A stretch of DNA of 64,000 nt from Cryptomeria japonica (GCF_030272615.1 NC_081413.1:165908580-165972579), one strand, 5' to 3'; shown: positions 22,601 through 35,500, counted from the first letter of the stretch. Notes: generated by a model from the letters alone, not told the origin. A program made the numbers and translations.

Positions 22601-25600
22601 TACATAAACCAGTCTAACTTTATTTTCTTCCACCTTTTCCTTCAAAAAGTTATACTTGATAGATATGTGCTTTATTTTATAATGAAATACTGGATTCTTT
22701 GGTATATCAATAGCAACAGAGTTATCACAGATAATAACTATCGGTGCATCACAATCCACCTTTATATTCTTCAACATTTGCTTCATCCATAAAACTTGAG
22801 TACAGTTAGTAGCAACAACAACATACTCAACTTCAATAGTAGATAAAGAAGTACATGATTGTTTCTTGCTGATCCATGAAACCAACTTCTTTCCAAGAAA
22901 GAAAGATCCATCAGAAGTACTTTTCCACCCATCAACATCTCCAACCCAATCAACATCTGTATATGCACATAAAGTAAAGTTATCATACTTAGGGTACCAC
23001 AAACCATATTCTGATGTACCTTGTAAGTATCTAAAAATCCTTTTCACTGCAATCTCATGATTTTCTCTAGGACCACTCTGAAATCTTGAAACAATACAAA
23101 CAACAATCATAATGTCAGGCCTAGTCTAAGTCAAATAAAGCAGACCTCTAGTCATAGATTTGTATCTTGTAGGATTTACCGGTGCAGAAATATCTTTTCT
23201 TGTCAATTTCTCACTTGTAACCATATGACTACTTATCGGTTTAGAATCTCCCATACCAAATTTCTTCAACAATTCCTTAGCATATTTAGTTTGACAAATA
23301 AAAATGCCTTTGTCGGTCTGAGTAATTTTCAAACCTAAGAAAAATTTCATCTCACCAATCATAGACATCTCAAATTCTTTCTCCATTTTCTTAGAAAATT
23401 CTATGCATAACTTATCTTCACCTCCAAAAATAATGTCATCAACAAATACTTCAATAATTAGTATATCATCATCAATGATCTTATAATATAAATTACTATC
23501 AGCACTGCCCTTAGTAAAACCAAGCTTCAAAAGATATTTATCCAACCTTGCATACCAAGCTCTAGGTTCTTGTTTCAATCCATATAAAGCTTTCCTTAAC
23601 CTTCAAACCATATATGTATCATCTGAAAGTGAAAAACCATTAGGTTGCTCAATATAAACTTCTTCATCAAGATCCCCATTCAAAAATGCACATTTAACAT
23701 CCATCCAATAAACCTTGTAGTTTTTATAAGTAGCATAGGCAAGAAATAATCTCACAACTTCAATCCTAGCTACAGGTGCAAAAGTCTCTCCATAATCAAT
23801 TCCTTCCTTATGAGAATATCCTTTACAAACCAATCTAGCCTTATTCCTTATAACTTGACCATCCTCATTCAATTTATTCCTCAAAACCCATTTAGTTCCA
23901 ATAACATTTTTATTTTTAGGCTGGGGAACCAAGGTCCATATGTTATTTTTCTCAATCTGATCTAATTCTTCTTCCATATCTTTCAACCAATATTCATCTT
24001 TACATGCCTCAATTATTGATACCGGTTAAACTTGTGAAATTAAACACACCTCATTAGTTGCCAGTCTTCTTCTTGTCATCACTCCATTTCTCTTATCCCC
24101 AATGATCTGATCTTTTGAATGATTCAATCTCACATACCTAGGAGTATTCTGACTTTTTGTTCCTCTTCCCTGTTCTTCAGCTACTGTAGAATTCTCTAAT
24201 ACTATCGGAGTAACTGGTTCAACACTCTATTCTGGTAAAGGTGCTACTCGTTCAGATATAATCATTTCCACTACTGGTTCCTTCTCATAAACTCTGATTT
24301 GACTTCTGTTCAACTCATCTACTTTGACATTATCACTCTCCATAATTCTTTGCAATCTCTTGTTATAACATCTATATGCTTTGCTTTCATTACAATAACC
24401 AAGAAATATGCCTTCATCACATCTAAGATCAAATTTTCTAATGATACCATCTCTCCTGATATAACATTTACTACCAAAAATTATGAAATACTTAATTGTA
24501 AGTGTATTGCCAAACCATAATTCATAAGGTGTCTTACCGGTTTCTCCTTTGATATGTACTCCGTTGAATGTATAAACCACTGTGCTCACTGCTTCTCTCC
24601 AGTAGATATGATGTAGACTATCTTCCATCATCATTGTTCTAGAAACATCCAAGATAGTTATGTTCTTCCTTTCCACAACTCCATTTTGCTAAGGTGTCCA
24701 GGGAGTAGAGAATTTCCTTATTATACCATGCTTGTCACAAAAGTTGTTAAACTCACCGGATGTGAATTCTCCACCATGATCTGATCTCAAACATTTAATC
24801 TTCAATCCTGTCTCAGTTTCCACTTTAGCCTTAAAGATTTTAAACTTTTCAAATGCTTCAAATTTTTCTTTTAGAAAAGTAACCCACATCATTCTAGAAT
24901 AATCATCAATGATTAGCATGAAATATCTATCACCTTGAAAACTTTTAACTCTAGCAAGGCTACACAAATTAGTATGAATAAGATCAAGAACATCATTTGA
25001 TTTATCTTATATACTCCTAAAAGAGGTTCTGACCTATTTACCCATTTGGCATTCTTTACATACCGGATTATAGGGCTTCAAAATCTTAGGCATATCCCTA
25101 ACTGCCTTAGTTGAACTGATCTTCACAATTCAATCAAAATTCACATGACATAGCCTTTTATGCCATAGCCAACTCTCATCAATTTGTGTAATCAAACATG
25201 TTTTCTCACCAGAGTTCAAATGAAATATATTACCTTTTGTATGTGTACCGGTTGCAATCTCCAAACCAAATATGTTAATTATTTTGCATTTTCCATCCTT
25301 GAACTATAATTGAAATCTATCTACCAATTGTTCTACACTCAAAAGATTATGCCTCAAACCTTCAACACAATAAACATTGTCAGTATTGTTTTTACCATCC
25401 AATGATATAGTTCCTTTTCCTTTGATCATACATGCTTTGTCATCTCCAAATCTAACTAGACCGCCATCAAATTCTTGCAAAGATAGAAACTTCCCTTTAT
25501 CTCTAGTCATATGATGTGAAAAACCGCTATCAATTACCCATTCATCCTTGTCTTCAATTTTAGCATCAAGTGCCTTCTCTTTAGGTACATTCTCTTCCAG

Positions 25601-26716
25601 TGTCGGATTATCTTCCTTGATAGCCAGGAACACCCATTCCTTCCCATTGCTAGAACCACTAGCAAATTCTTCTGTTGGTTCATCATTAGAATTAGTAATG
25701 CCTTCCTCATCCGTTATGTAGCATGATTTGTCTCTTTTTTTCTTGTATTTATACTTGTTCTAATATCTAAGGTTAGGCTTAAATGATCTTCTAACTCTTT
25801 CTTTAAATCTTGAATTTCTTTCAAGACATCTAGATGCAAAATGACCAATCTTATTACATGCAAAACATTTAAAAGGTGCTTTTCCTTCATACTTACTTCC
25901 TACCAGTCCTTTAGGTACTCTTCTAGAAAATAGTGCTTCAAGTTGCTCAAACTCCTCATCTTCTCTCTTCATATCTCCCAATTCCTTTGCATACAAAGCT
26001 TTCTAGCCTTGCTTATCGGTTGTAGATGTAGATGCATGAAAAGCAGGTTTAGACTTCATAGCTCCAGAAGGTTCAAATTATTCAAGCTCAAAAGCATATA
26101 GTTTCCCAACAAAAGTATCTTTGTTGACAGATGTATTAGCCATTGTTCTCAACTCATTAATAGTAGTAGCCTTCATTTCATAAGCTGGTGGTAGGGCTCT
26201 TAGGACTTTAGAAACAATTTCATCTTCTCTCAGAGTTCCACCACAACATTGAATTCCCATAACAATCTTATTTACCCTTTCCATGAATGCAGTAATCCTT
26301 TCATCTTCTTCCATCTTTAGGTTTTCATATCTCACTTGGTAACCATCAAGTTTAGAAATCTTCACTGTACAATCACCTTCATTAAGAGTCTCCAACTTAT
26401 TCCATATAGCCTTTCCAGATGATTTGTCGGTTAAACCCATTATTTTCTGATCAGAAAGTGCACACAAGAGGGCTTCTCTTGCTCTACAATCATTCTCAAG
26501 CTCCTTGTCCAACTTTGCTAGAGGAGGATTGCCAGACCCCAGATTATAGGGTGTGACAACATTCTATGTGATCTCCCAAATCTCCTTGCCAAGACATCTC
26601 ATATGAGTCTCCATCCGAATCTTCCATACTGTATAATTTGTTTCATCAAGCCTCAGAATATCCCTTCGAAAGATAGCTCCAGAAGAACTGGACGAACTTG
26701 AATTGTTAGTCACCAT
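22601..26716 (-). pseudogene. Copia-B gag-pol, decayed
   Basis: Copia polyprotein from ATG at 26716 (MVTNNSSSSS), 45 bases after the primer site. Order: gag with the copia UBN2-type domain (to about 26080); CCHC knuckle CFACNKIGHFASRC at 25826-25867; aspartic protease with DSG near 25531; GAG-pre-integrase (WHKRLCH, CKECQMGK, near 25150-25030); integrase (24967-24300); RT with FVDD at 23435-23446; RNase H to 22601, continued at 18154-18266. The integrase motif usually reading HTDLC is HTNLC here, losing the first catalytic Asp. At least ten stops interrupt the frame, most of them TAG. Confidence 0.92.
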
Positions 26717-26760
26717 AGGATCTTCCTCAAGCAGTTAAAATTTCTGTAGAGAGGACCAAA

Positions 26761-26772
26761 GCTCTGATACCA
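26761..26772 (-). other. Primer binding site of Copia-B
   Basis: Minus strand TGGTATCAGAGC, two bases from the inner end of the 5' LTR. This is the standard plant copia primer site complementary to the 3' end of initiator Met-tRNA. It fixes element polarity and the LTR edge. Confidence 0.92.
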
Positions 26773-26774
26773 AT

Positions 26775-27988
26775 TGTTAGACAACTCAAATAATTGGAAG
26801 ACAACTGAGAGGGGGGTGAATCAGTTGTCACAGATTACCAGAACCATTAGCAATTTAAACTTTAATACTAGGAACCCAAAAAATTAATACTGAAATAGCA
26901 GTTAAACCAATTAAGCATAAATAATAATCATAGAATAAAAGCCATCCACATAACACCAATACTTATACGTGGAAAACTTGGTAAAGGGAAAAACCATGGT
27001 GGGAAGCCTACCCACAGTCAGATAATACTTCTAGAGTGAGTATGTGAATTACAATTGAGGGGCCTGCACTTGTAGGAAGGCCAACAACCTAGAGCATACT
27101 GCTCATCATAAAAGGAGCCTCACTGACTACATAGAAATCCAGACTACAATCCAGAGAAGTGTTGAACTGCAAAAGATAGCATCTCCTATGCCTGAGTACA
27201 GTTCTAGTTAAGCTCAATATCGGAGGAATAAATCCTCTTACATAAACCCAATTCGATCTCCAATGATCAACCAACTCCTCTTCCTGAATGATATTACATT
27301 ATTCACACATTACATTCCGTGACCATGACCTCTAACATTACCCATGATGATCTACAATGAGATCTTACATCTATATATACAAACCCTCAACCATAAACAA
27401 TCAAGTCGACCACTAGACAATAAACCAGTTACATAATTACAAACCATGTCGGCCTTAAAAAAAAAAAAAATATCCAACACATAAGACATTTGGAAATACA
27501 TCGAGAGGTCCAATCCACATGTTACATTAAAGTCAATCCATAACCTAGATCAACCGGGACCCAATATAGAACCACATGCTACAACAATGATCTCCATCCG
27601 TCAAGTCTCAAACATGATTACCAACATCCTGAAACTCCACTACAAGCTACACCAACACCACTTATGCAATTCATCAAAGATCTCCACCAAAAGCTCTGTC
27701 GGTGAAACCCTCACCGAAACTAGAAACCAAGCTTCTAAGCAAGCAGGATAGAATTTGATCAACATACCAAAACCAACTGTCCAAATATGAGAATGAGTAT
27801 CATGAACAAGCCAATTCCATTACCAAACTATACCGGAGCCTATAGGATCATGTTGGATCCAAGTTAACTAGAAACCACTCAACCTACTAGGATGAGAAGG
27901 GTGTCAGTAAAGCATCCAAACAACTAGTGTTGGCATCAATGGCAAAACATCAATGCAACACATAATCAATTCCACCAAATGGCCAATA
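26775..27988 (-). repeat. 5' LTR of Copia-B
   Basis: Partner of 16563-17801, starting with the same TGTTAGACAACTC. The outer end reads GGCCAATA where the other copy has GGCCAACA, a C to T change in the terminal dinucleotide. The TATA box is at 27371-27380. The LTR carries the block ACGTGGAAAAC and ACCATGGTGGGAAGCC also seen in the other copy. Confidence 0.92.
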
Positions 27989-29730
27989 ATTTATTAGGTG
28001 TCTAAGCAACAACGAAGGGAACTTCCCCTCCCTACATAATATCAACCATATGTACAGTGAGGGAATCCACATCCCAAGTGCCATGATGAGTACCCATAAG
28101 AAATCAAGATAGAAGGATCAATGGTGCATTGATCACCTCTACAAATCACTCCATGAGTGTCAAACACTAGAAAAATATGATCTCAAGACTACACAAGAAA
28201 AAAATAAACATTGACAATGGATTACATCACACCAAGTTATCCACTATCAATCAAGGTCAAACATGAAGAATACACATGATTCTACTACCAACATTGGCTT
28301 ATGCAAGAATACAACAATAACATTTAGATAATCCAATCACACATCATTCATAATCCAACTTAGGCATTCATGCTTAAATCAATATCACATGTGATATGCA
28401 TAAACATTCAACGAGGACACACAATTTGTAATTCATCAATGATCTTCACTAGTGCAATTTTATGCAATTCACAATTTTTTAATCACACATCTTTGAACAA
28501 TTTCATAAGATTCAAGATATTTAAATCACATTTAATTGTAGAAGACATCTTTTAATTGTTTTATTTAACTGTAACTATCTAATCAACAATGACATATGAC
28601 ACATTCTCTATGATGTTCTCCCTTGTACGTACTACCAAAGGTTCACGATGAACATGATAGAAGACAACATTTAACACATCATAGAGCCAACAATGTCAAG
28701 CATTCAAAATAGTCACCATAAGATTTGAAAAGAGAAAAAATAAGTGGGGGAATTATCAAGTTCAACATTAAATTATAAAAGTGCATGCAATTTTAACAAT
28801 AAACCAAAGGTGGCAAGCATCACAAAATAGATAGATAGAAGAGTTTGGTGATTGATTCGATGTGTACGAAAGTTCCAAAATTAAATGCTATCCCCCACAA
28901 TACATGAATAGTTATTCAATAACCAAATTAAATCATGAATCACATAACATATCCACATAATGGAGTGACTGGCATCTACCATAATGAAGGGAGTGACTGT
29001 TGCACAATACCCAAGAACACAATATCCCAGATACATTAGAGAACGTACCCAAACATAGTAGATAATTGAGCCATCTATATCTCCTTATATACAATAATAT
29101 ATGAAAACATGTATGCAATCATGATTTCTACTTAATGCAACCATTTACCCTTTTAATATGATGTAATTCCTTTCTCAGGCAAGGATAATTATGCAAGAAG
29201 GCATATGCAGGGAAAGATATAACACCTCATCCACAAGGAATATATTTAAGGCATGACTCAAGTTCACTTAAAGTGTCACATTCATGAGGTAATTATGATC
29301 GCAAGGGTCTAATACACAAGGTCCACCTTAATCACATGTTTAGGACATATAGCCAATTAGAGGTACACTATGATTTACACACATGGGCAACTTACACATA
29401 TATATTAGGAGGTGTCACATTAACCACACATTAATAATCACAAGACTTGATGAAGGTACATAATGATCACAAAATAAATGTACTTTTCACATTACATATA
29501 CTAGTGGCTAACAATTGTTCACATAGATATTACCCTCATAGGGCATGTATAATCTCACATAATGATCACCATCACACAGGTGTATACTAAGATGCATATG
29601 CTTACAATAAAAACTGATGGGAGCAGCTCATATTAGCACTATGGTAGCACATTTCTATAATGTAACTTTACATTGAAAATACAAACTACTCACCATACAA
29701 AATAAGGTCAACACTTGGACAGGGCCAACA
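27989..29730. other. Anonymous AT-rich DNA, left of Gyp-B
   Basis: About 1.7 kb with no supported gene, RNA or element terminus. It joins 42872 onward once Gyp-B is removed, so it is the older sequence into which Gyp-B inserted. Its style (AT-rich, CACAT/CATGAT-rich, stops in all frames) is like LTR-type non-coding DNA, but no partner copy is in the window. Confidence 0.5.
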
Positions 29731-30220
29731 ATGCCTGTCGTGAGTGTGAAGTAGGGTACCTGCAAGTGCAACACAAACACTTAATAGATCATTACAAGCA
29801 TGGTTAGAAAATTGAAATCAAATGAAAGATAAACCATGACAAAGAGACCTATTGCCTCCTAAAAGATGCGAGTGTGGATTTTCTCTCAGATCTAGATGAG
29901 CAATCCCAGTGACTTGACTACACTAAGACAGAGGATTTAAAATGATATGATGTGCAAGCTAGATGAATGCATGATTAAGATAGATTGATCCAAGAAGCTA
30001 ACTATGTTAATGATATGCATGATTATGATAAATGATAGATGCAATTAAGCTAGATGAGAGATTGATTATGCTATATGATTAAAAAATTATGCTAGAAGAT
30101 GATCAAATTAAGCTAGATATAAGAAGCAATAAATAATAACAATGCTAAACTAGAATGCTAGAAATGATATGCCTATAATAACAATGCTTGAGATTGGATC
30201 CATTGTGCTCCAAAGTGGGG

Positions 30221-30230
30221 GATATTTAAA
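30221..30230 (-). promoter_or_regulatory. TATA-like box in Gyp-B LTR
   Basis: Minus strand TTTAAATATC followed by a C-rich stretch. It lies at the position matching the stronger TATA box of the Gyp-C LTR, and the sequence is the same in the right LTR. Confidence 0.4.
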
Positions 30231-30336
30231 GGATTTCCAAGGCCAGGGGTGAGGTGGCATGAATCAACAGTCAAGATTGAGTTTGAAGATATCAAGGGTC
30301 AAATTGGAGGAGGTTGGAGAAGAGGTTGGAGGGAGG

Positions 30337-30367
30337 GACACTTGTCATCTTTGTGGTGACAAGTGTC
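30337..30367. promoter_or_regulatory. Perfect inverted repeat in Gyp-B U3 (left LTR)
   Basis: GACACTTGTCA, nine-base spacer, TGACAAGTGTC. In the right LTR (42335-42365) both arms are unchanged while the spacer has mutated. The right arm alone recurs in the Gyp-C LTR at 47625-47635, about the same distance upstream of its TATA box. Confidence 0.6.
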
Positions 30368-30870
30368 AAGGAATATTTCTCACAAGAGGGAAAATGTCTA
30401 AGGGAAGAGACATGTGGAAAAAGTGCCATGTATCTCAAGGGGAGAATATCCAACCCATAGGAAGTTAGGATGTGCAAGATAGGACAGGGTTAGTTAAACC
30501 CAGGATTAGGTGGAATGGGTTAGGTTATGGGGTGGTTAGGTTATGTTGTAAGAAGTTAGGAGGCATGTGGGGAATTTGAATTTAAAAATTCAAATAATAG
30601 GAAAAGGCTAATTAACTTTCAACAACTAATAATTGATTTGTTTTAATTAATTAGGGGATTAGAAGAAATGAATTAAATGGGGGGAGGATTAATTAATCAA
30701 AGGGGACTATTGAAATGAACTTATTAAATAAATCCTTAGATTTATTAATAAGCGGGTGAATGGGGAATTTAATCAGATTTCTAATAAATTCAATTAAATT
30801 GGGAAGGGGGATTAATTAAATAATTGCTTATTTAATTAATTATCTTCAGACAATTTTTTAGGTGTATACA

Positions 30871-30883
30871 TTTTGCTCTTCTT
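30871..30883 (-). other. Polypurine tract of Gyp-B
   Basis: Minus strand AAGAAGAGCAAAA directly before the LTR start TGTATACACC. The Gyp-C equivalent is AAAGAGGGGCAAA before TGTAGTCACAC. Confidence 0.75.
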
Positions 30884-32561
30884 TGAAGCGAGGTGTGATG
30901 ACGCGTTGATTCAAAGAATAATCTCAATTTGATGATGTTGATGTGATATTGGTTTAATAGGATGCCCCAAACATTGATTGCTAAATTGTGATACGATGAT
31001 GCCCCCTTGGGAGATCAATTGAGATAATTGACCTTTGGAGTGTTTGGATCTTTGCGAAATCGATTTCCTGATCAGAAAGGATTTGATTTCTGCAACGTTG
31101 ATTGATGAAAAAGCGAGTTCTTCGATCACGGTGATGTGGTTCTTGATGTGACGATTGATAGAGTTTGATTGAATTGATAAAATTGATTAGATTGATCAAA
31201 ACTGATAAGATTGAGATCAAGTTTGGTTTCAAGAATGACACCTTTTGTATAAGACAAAGATGATCAAAGTGTCTGGTTTCAAGAATGATATATCCTGTAT
31301 AAGACTTGATCAAAACGTCTGGTTCTAGGAAAGATATATCTTGTATAAGACATGATATAATGAATCAAATGATATGGATTGATAGAATTGATAAGATCGA
31401 TTGGATAAAGAACTGACATTTTGTTGATATCTTGTTGCAGGAAGATTTAGATGTGCTAATGTTGGTGCATTTGGTGGAATAACATAAGATTCTCTTTGGG
31501 TCGACAACATCTGGAGAGAGATGAGTCATCGTTCTAATTGTGTATACACCTATGATGATACATTGATGATTCTTGTGATAGATTTGGCCTTGGATAAGAT
31601 GAGCTTTTGTGATCATCATTGAGATTTTTAAAATATGGGAAGTGAGTGCAAACATCGATGGTATAATTAAACCATGATGACCTGAGCACTACTTTCTTGG
31701 ATTTTGATATTGCAAGTTAGCACAAGCATCGAGGTATAATTGAACCAAGATGACCTGAGTGTTGCTTGCATAAAACAACAATATTAACCATTTCTATATG
31801 CAAATCGAAAATGTCTTTGATGATACTCCATTGATCACGTCCTGAGATAAATTTGCACACATTAATGATTAATTTATAGATAGAAGACAAGAAACTATTA
31901 TGTTCCTTCCTTGTTCCTCTAGTCAAAGACATCTTGGAGTCACTCGAAAATCATGATAGCAAAAATCAAGATAGATAAGTTGAACCAAAGTGTTAAAATC
32001 ATTAGTTAAAAGATATTATCCATTGATATGTGTTTGATGTGCTTAGACTGACATGTGATAGTTTGATGGTTGATAATTCAATCTTGTGCTCAACATTGGA
32101 TATGTCTCAGTTTTCGCTTGACAAGAGTTGTCTAACTATTGTTCTACCTGTTTGATTAAGCTTAAAATGATGGAAAATTTTGCCCCCAGCTAGGTGCAGG
32201 ATTTTGCCCCAAGCCTAGAAACAAATTTATTATGATATACCCAATGATCCAAACCATGGTGAGAAATCATCTGCAATGCCCACATATGTACAAAGGCTTA
32301 TTTATGGATATGAACAATGCTAATAGAAATGAATGCAAGCAGAAGGATGCATGAACTAATAGATGGAAGAGCTAGCTGACAGATAGCGCCTGTTGCTAGG
32401 TTTTCGCCATCTATTATTATTGCACTTTTTCTCATATTTGATTTTTTTTCTCTGTTTTCGTTGTTTTTGTATTTTCCGCTTTTTCACTGTTTTTGAGTTT
32501 TCTGCTTTTTCACTGTTTTTGATTTTTCCGCTTTTTCACTTTTTTTGATATTTTTGTTTTT
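30884..32561 (-). other. Gyp-B 3' non-coding region
   Basis: About 1.7 kb between the integrase stop and the polypurine tract. It contains a triplicated unit of about 48 bases (31222-31360, core GTATAAGAC), a TTGCAG|GAAGATTTAGATGTG box at 31435, and a duplicated block carrying GATGACCTGAG (31650-31765) that is also duplicated in Gyp-C (52830-52945). T-rich tandem repeats lie at 32440-32560, and a GCGCCTGTTGC-AGGTTTTC box at 32384 matches Gyp-C 54084. No gene is supported. Confidence 0.65.
32440..32560. repeat. T-rich tandem repeats after Gyp-B integrase
   Basis: Units of about 27 bases built on TTTTCCGCTTTTTCACTG, three clear copies plus degenerate ones, beginning at the integrase stop codon on the minus strand (A-rich in transcript sense). 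Gyp-C has an unrelated but similarly A-rich tandem array 0.4 kb after its integrase. Confidence 0.75.
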
Positions 32562-35500
32562 TCAGACATAAAACTTCTTTAGATGCATTCTATTGATGGG
32601 CTCTTCAAGTTGATCCCTGTCTAGCGTTGATAGCTGATAGACTCCTGACCAAAATACTGCTGTGACCACAAATGAACCCAACCCGTTTGGTTCAAACTTC
32701 CCTTTTTTTTCTCGATCTGCTTGGTTGCATGGATTTTCCTTTAGTAGCAGTTATCCAACTTGAAAGGCTCTTGGTTTGACCTTGTGATTATAAATTTGTT
32801 ACATTCTTTGTTGATTCACCTTTAAATGATCAAAGGCATTTTGTCTTCATTCATGGATCAATTCTAACTCTTGCAATTTGGATACTCGTTGTTCTTCATC
32901 TGGATAAAGCCTTTTCATGATACTCATAGAGAAGGTATCTCTACTTCCATTAGCAATATTTCTTTTGATCCATAGACAAGAGAGAAAGGTGTGGCACCTG
33001 TTGGTATGCAGATACTGGTACATTAGGCCCATAGAGCAGGGTTCAATTGAACATGCCAATCTCTGCCAGCATCATTCACTATCTTTTTGAGGATTTTCAA
33101 AATAGTTTTGTTTGATGCTTCTACTTGTCCATTCCCTTGAGGATAGTAGGGTGTGGAGAATCTGTGTTGGATCTTGAATTTCCCATATAGCTCTTGTACA
33201 TCTTGATTCTTGAACGATCGCCCATTATCAGTGATAATGGTCATGGGTATGCCATAGTGACATATGATGTAGTTTGAGATAAATGCAACAATTTGTTTTC
33301 CTATGATATTTGTGAGAGGTACTGCCTCAATCCATTTTGTGAAATATTCTGTAGCTACAAGAATGAATTTGTGATCATTGGATGGAGGATTTATCTTTCC
33401 TACTAGATCAAAACCCCATTGGTAGAAAGGCCATGATGTTGCCAAAGCATGAAGCTAGTGTGTTGGTGCATGAATTAAATTTCCATGGATCTAACATTGT
33501 TTGCATGTTCTAGCTATCTGAAAATAATCTCATTCCATAGTTGGCCAATAATATCCCAAGCGCATGAGTTTGTTCGAAAGGGTAAGACCACTTGAATGAG
33601 TACCACAAATGCCGTTATGGAATTCATTTAAGGCATTCTCAGATTCTTGTTGCTTGAGACATCTTAAAAGAGTAATGTCCAGACCTCATTTAAAAATGGT
33701 ATCCGCGACAAGAGTAAAATGGGAGGATTAGCGAATAAAGTTTCTGTTTTGGTTCATTGACAAGCTAGGAGGGAAGATATTATCTTTCAGGTATGTATAA
33801 GTTTGGCCATAGCGGGAGGAATCATGCCCAACAAGGTGATAGATAGTTTGGGAATTAGGACAATTATGAGCAGGGTAAAACAACTCTTCCACCACGAGTT
33901 CATAATGCTCTTTATTTTTCTGTGTCTGAAGTAGAGAAGCAAGTGTTGCCATGGAATCTACTGCTTTGTTGTCATTCCTCAGAATTTGCTCAAAAGTTAT
34001 TTCAAAAAAGTACTTCTTGAAATCATCAACCATCTTCTTATAAGGAATTAAATTTTCATCCTTTATTTGATAATAGTCATTGATTTGATTGATGACGAAC
34101 TGATAGTCTCCAAAAACTTGAAGTTGTGTAATGTTCCATTCTATGGTCATTTTGATTCCCATGACCAAAGCTTCATATTCTGTTGTGTTATTGGTACATG
34201 GAAAGCTTAATTTGTACATTTTTGGAATTGTATGACCTTGTGGTGTGATGAATAGAATGCCTGCTCCTGATCCATGTTGTGTATATGAACCATCAAAGTA
34301 TAATTTTCATGTCTTTGTGGTGACCGTTAGGATATCAACATCTGGATATTCAATGTGTAAAGGACAATCATCTTGAAGTTGGTCTGCAATGACTTGCCCC
34401 TTAATAGATTTTATGTCCATATACTCAATATCAAACTTGCTTAGGATCATGATCCATTTTGCTAATCTTCTTGTTAATGTTGCCTTGCTGAGCAAATACT
34501 TCAATGGATCGATTTTAGCAATCAACTTGATAGAGTGAGATAGTAGATAGTGTCTCAATTTTTGAGAAGCATGCTTTTTCTGTTGATGAATAGTTGAGCT
34601 CGTATCCCACTAATTTTCTGCTGATGTAGTAGATAGCGCATTGTTTTCCTTCATTATCCTATTGTGCGAGCAAAACTCCTAATGATACTTCTGTGGTTGA
34701 TACATATAGTAACAATGACTTTCCTTGAATTGGTGACATTAGGACTGGTGGTTGCATGAGATATTCCTTGATTTTGTTGAATGCTTCTTCACATTGGTTA
34801 TCCCATTTGAAATGGACATTCTTGTGTAATAGATGTGTAAATGGTTGACATTTATGTGCTAGTTGAGAAGCAAATCTTCTAATTGATTGCAGTCTTCCTT
34901 GAAGTGATCTGAGTTGACTGATATTCTTGGGAGATGTCATTTTCATGATTTCTTTGACCTTGGCCGGATCCACTTCGATATCCCTAGGTGAAACAATGTA
35001 TCCCAATAGCTTACCTAAAGAAACACCAAAGACACATTTCTTGGGATTGAGCTATAGCTTGTATTGTTCTAACCGGTCAAAGATCTTTTCTAGTATTTCC
35101 AGATGTTCTTCTCTATTGTATGATTTTCCCAATATGTCATCCACATAGTCTTCCATGAATGTATGCATCATGTCATAGAATATGATTGTCATGGCTCTCT
35201 GATATGTAGCACTTACATTCTTTATTCCAAATGGCATGACATTCCAATAGAAATTATCCCATGGACATGTGAAAGCTGTCTTTTCTTGATCTTCTAGAGC
35301 TATTTTAATCTGATTATATCTTGAGAAACCATCCATTAGAGAAAACATGGACTGCCCAGCAGTTAAATCCAAAATGATGTCAATATTAGGCAAATAAAAG
35401 TCATCCTTTGGACATGCATTATTGAGATCTTTGATGTTTGTGCATACTCTGATACTTTTATTTGGTTCAAAAATAGGAACTATGTTTGATACCCATTGAG

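Larger units (their letters stand above)
16563..27988 (-). mobile_element. Copia-B: Ty1/copia LTR retrotransposon with both LTRs, interrupted
   Basis: Minus-strand copia element with 5' LTR at right (26775-27988), primer site, gag-pol, polypurine tract and 3' LTR at left (16563-17801). A solo gypsy LTR (18267-22600) splits it; without that insert it is about 7.1 kb. Flanking pentamers are ATATA (16558-16562) and ATTTA (27989-27993), a plausible target duplication with one mismatch. By eye the LTRs differ by somewhat under one base in ten, so the insertion is old. Confidence 0.92.
29736..30870 (-). repeat. 3' LTR of Gyp-B (left copy)
   Basis: 1135 bases from TGTCGTGAGTG to GTGTATACA, with TG...CA ends. 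It pairs with 41734-42866. U3 holds a perfect 11-base inverted repeat (30337-30367) and a TATA-like TTTAAATATC (30221-30230) on the minus strand. A 69-codon plus-strand ORF (30259-30468) overlaps these signals, is only partly matched in the other LTR, and is treated as chance. Confidence 0.95.

Noticed and set aside
27989-28010. TTAGGTGTCTA at 27993 as an LTR end matching Gyp-A
   Set aside because: Only about ten bases match, and the sequence continues AAGCAAC with no CA terminus or polypurine tract.
30259-30468. Plus-strand ORF in both Gyp-B LTRs (also 42275-42466)
   Set aside because: Duplicated only because LTRs are copies; the start and end differ between copies and it overlaps U3 signals.
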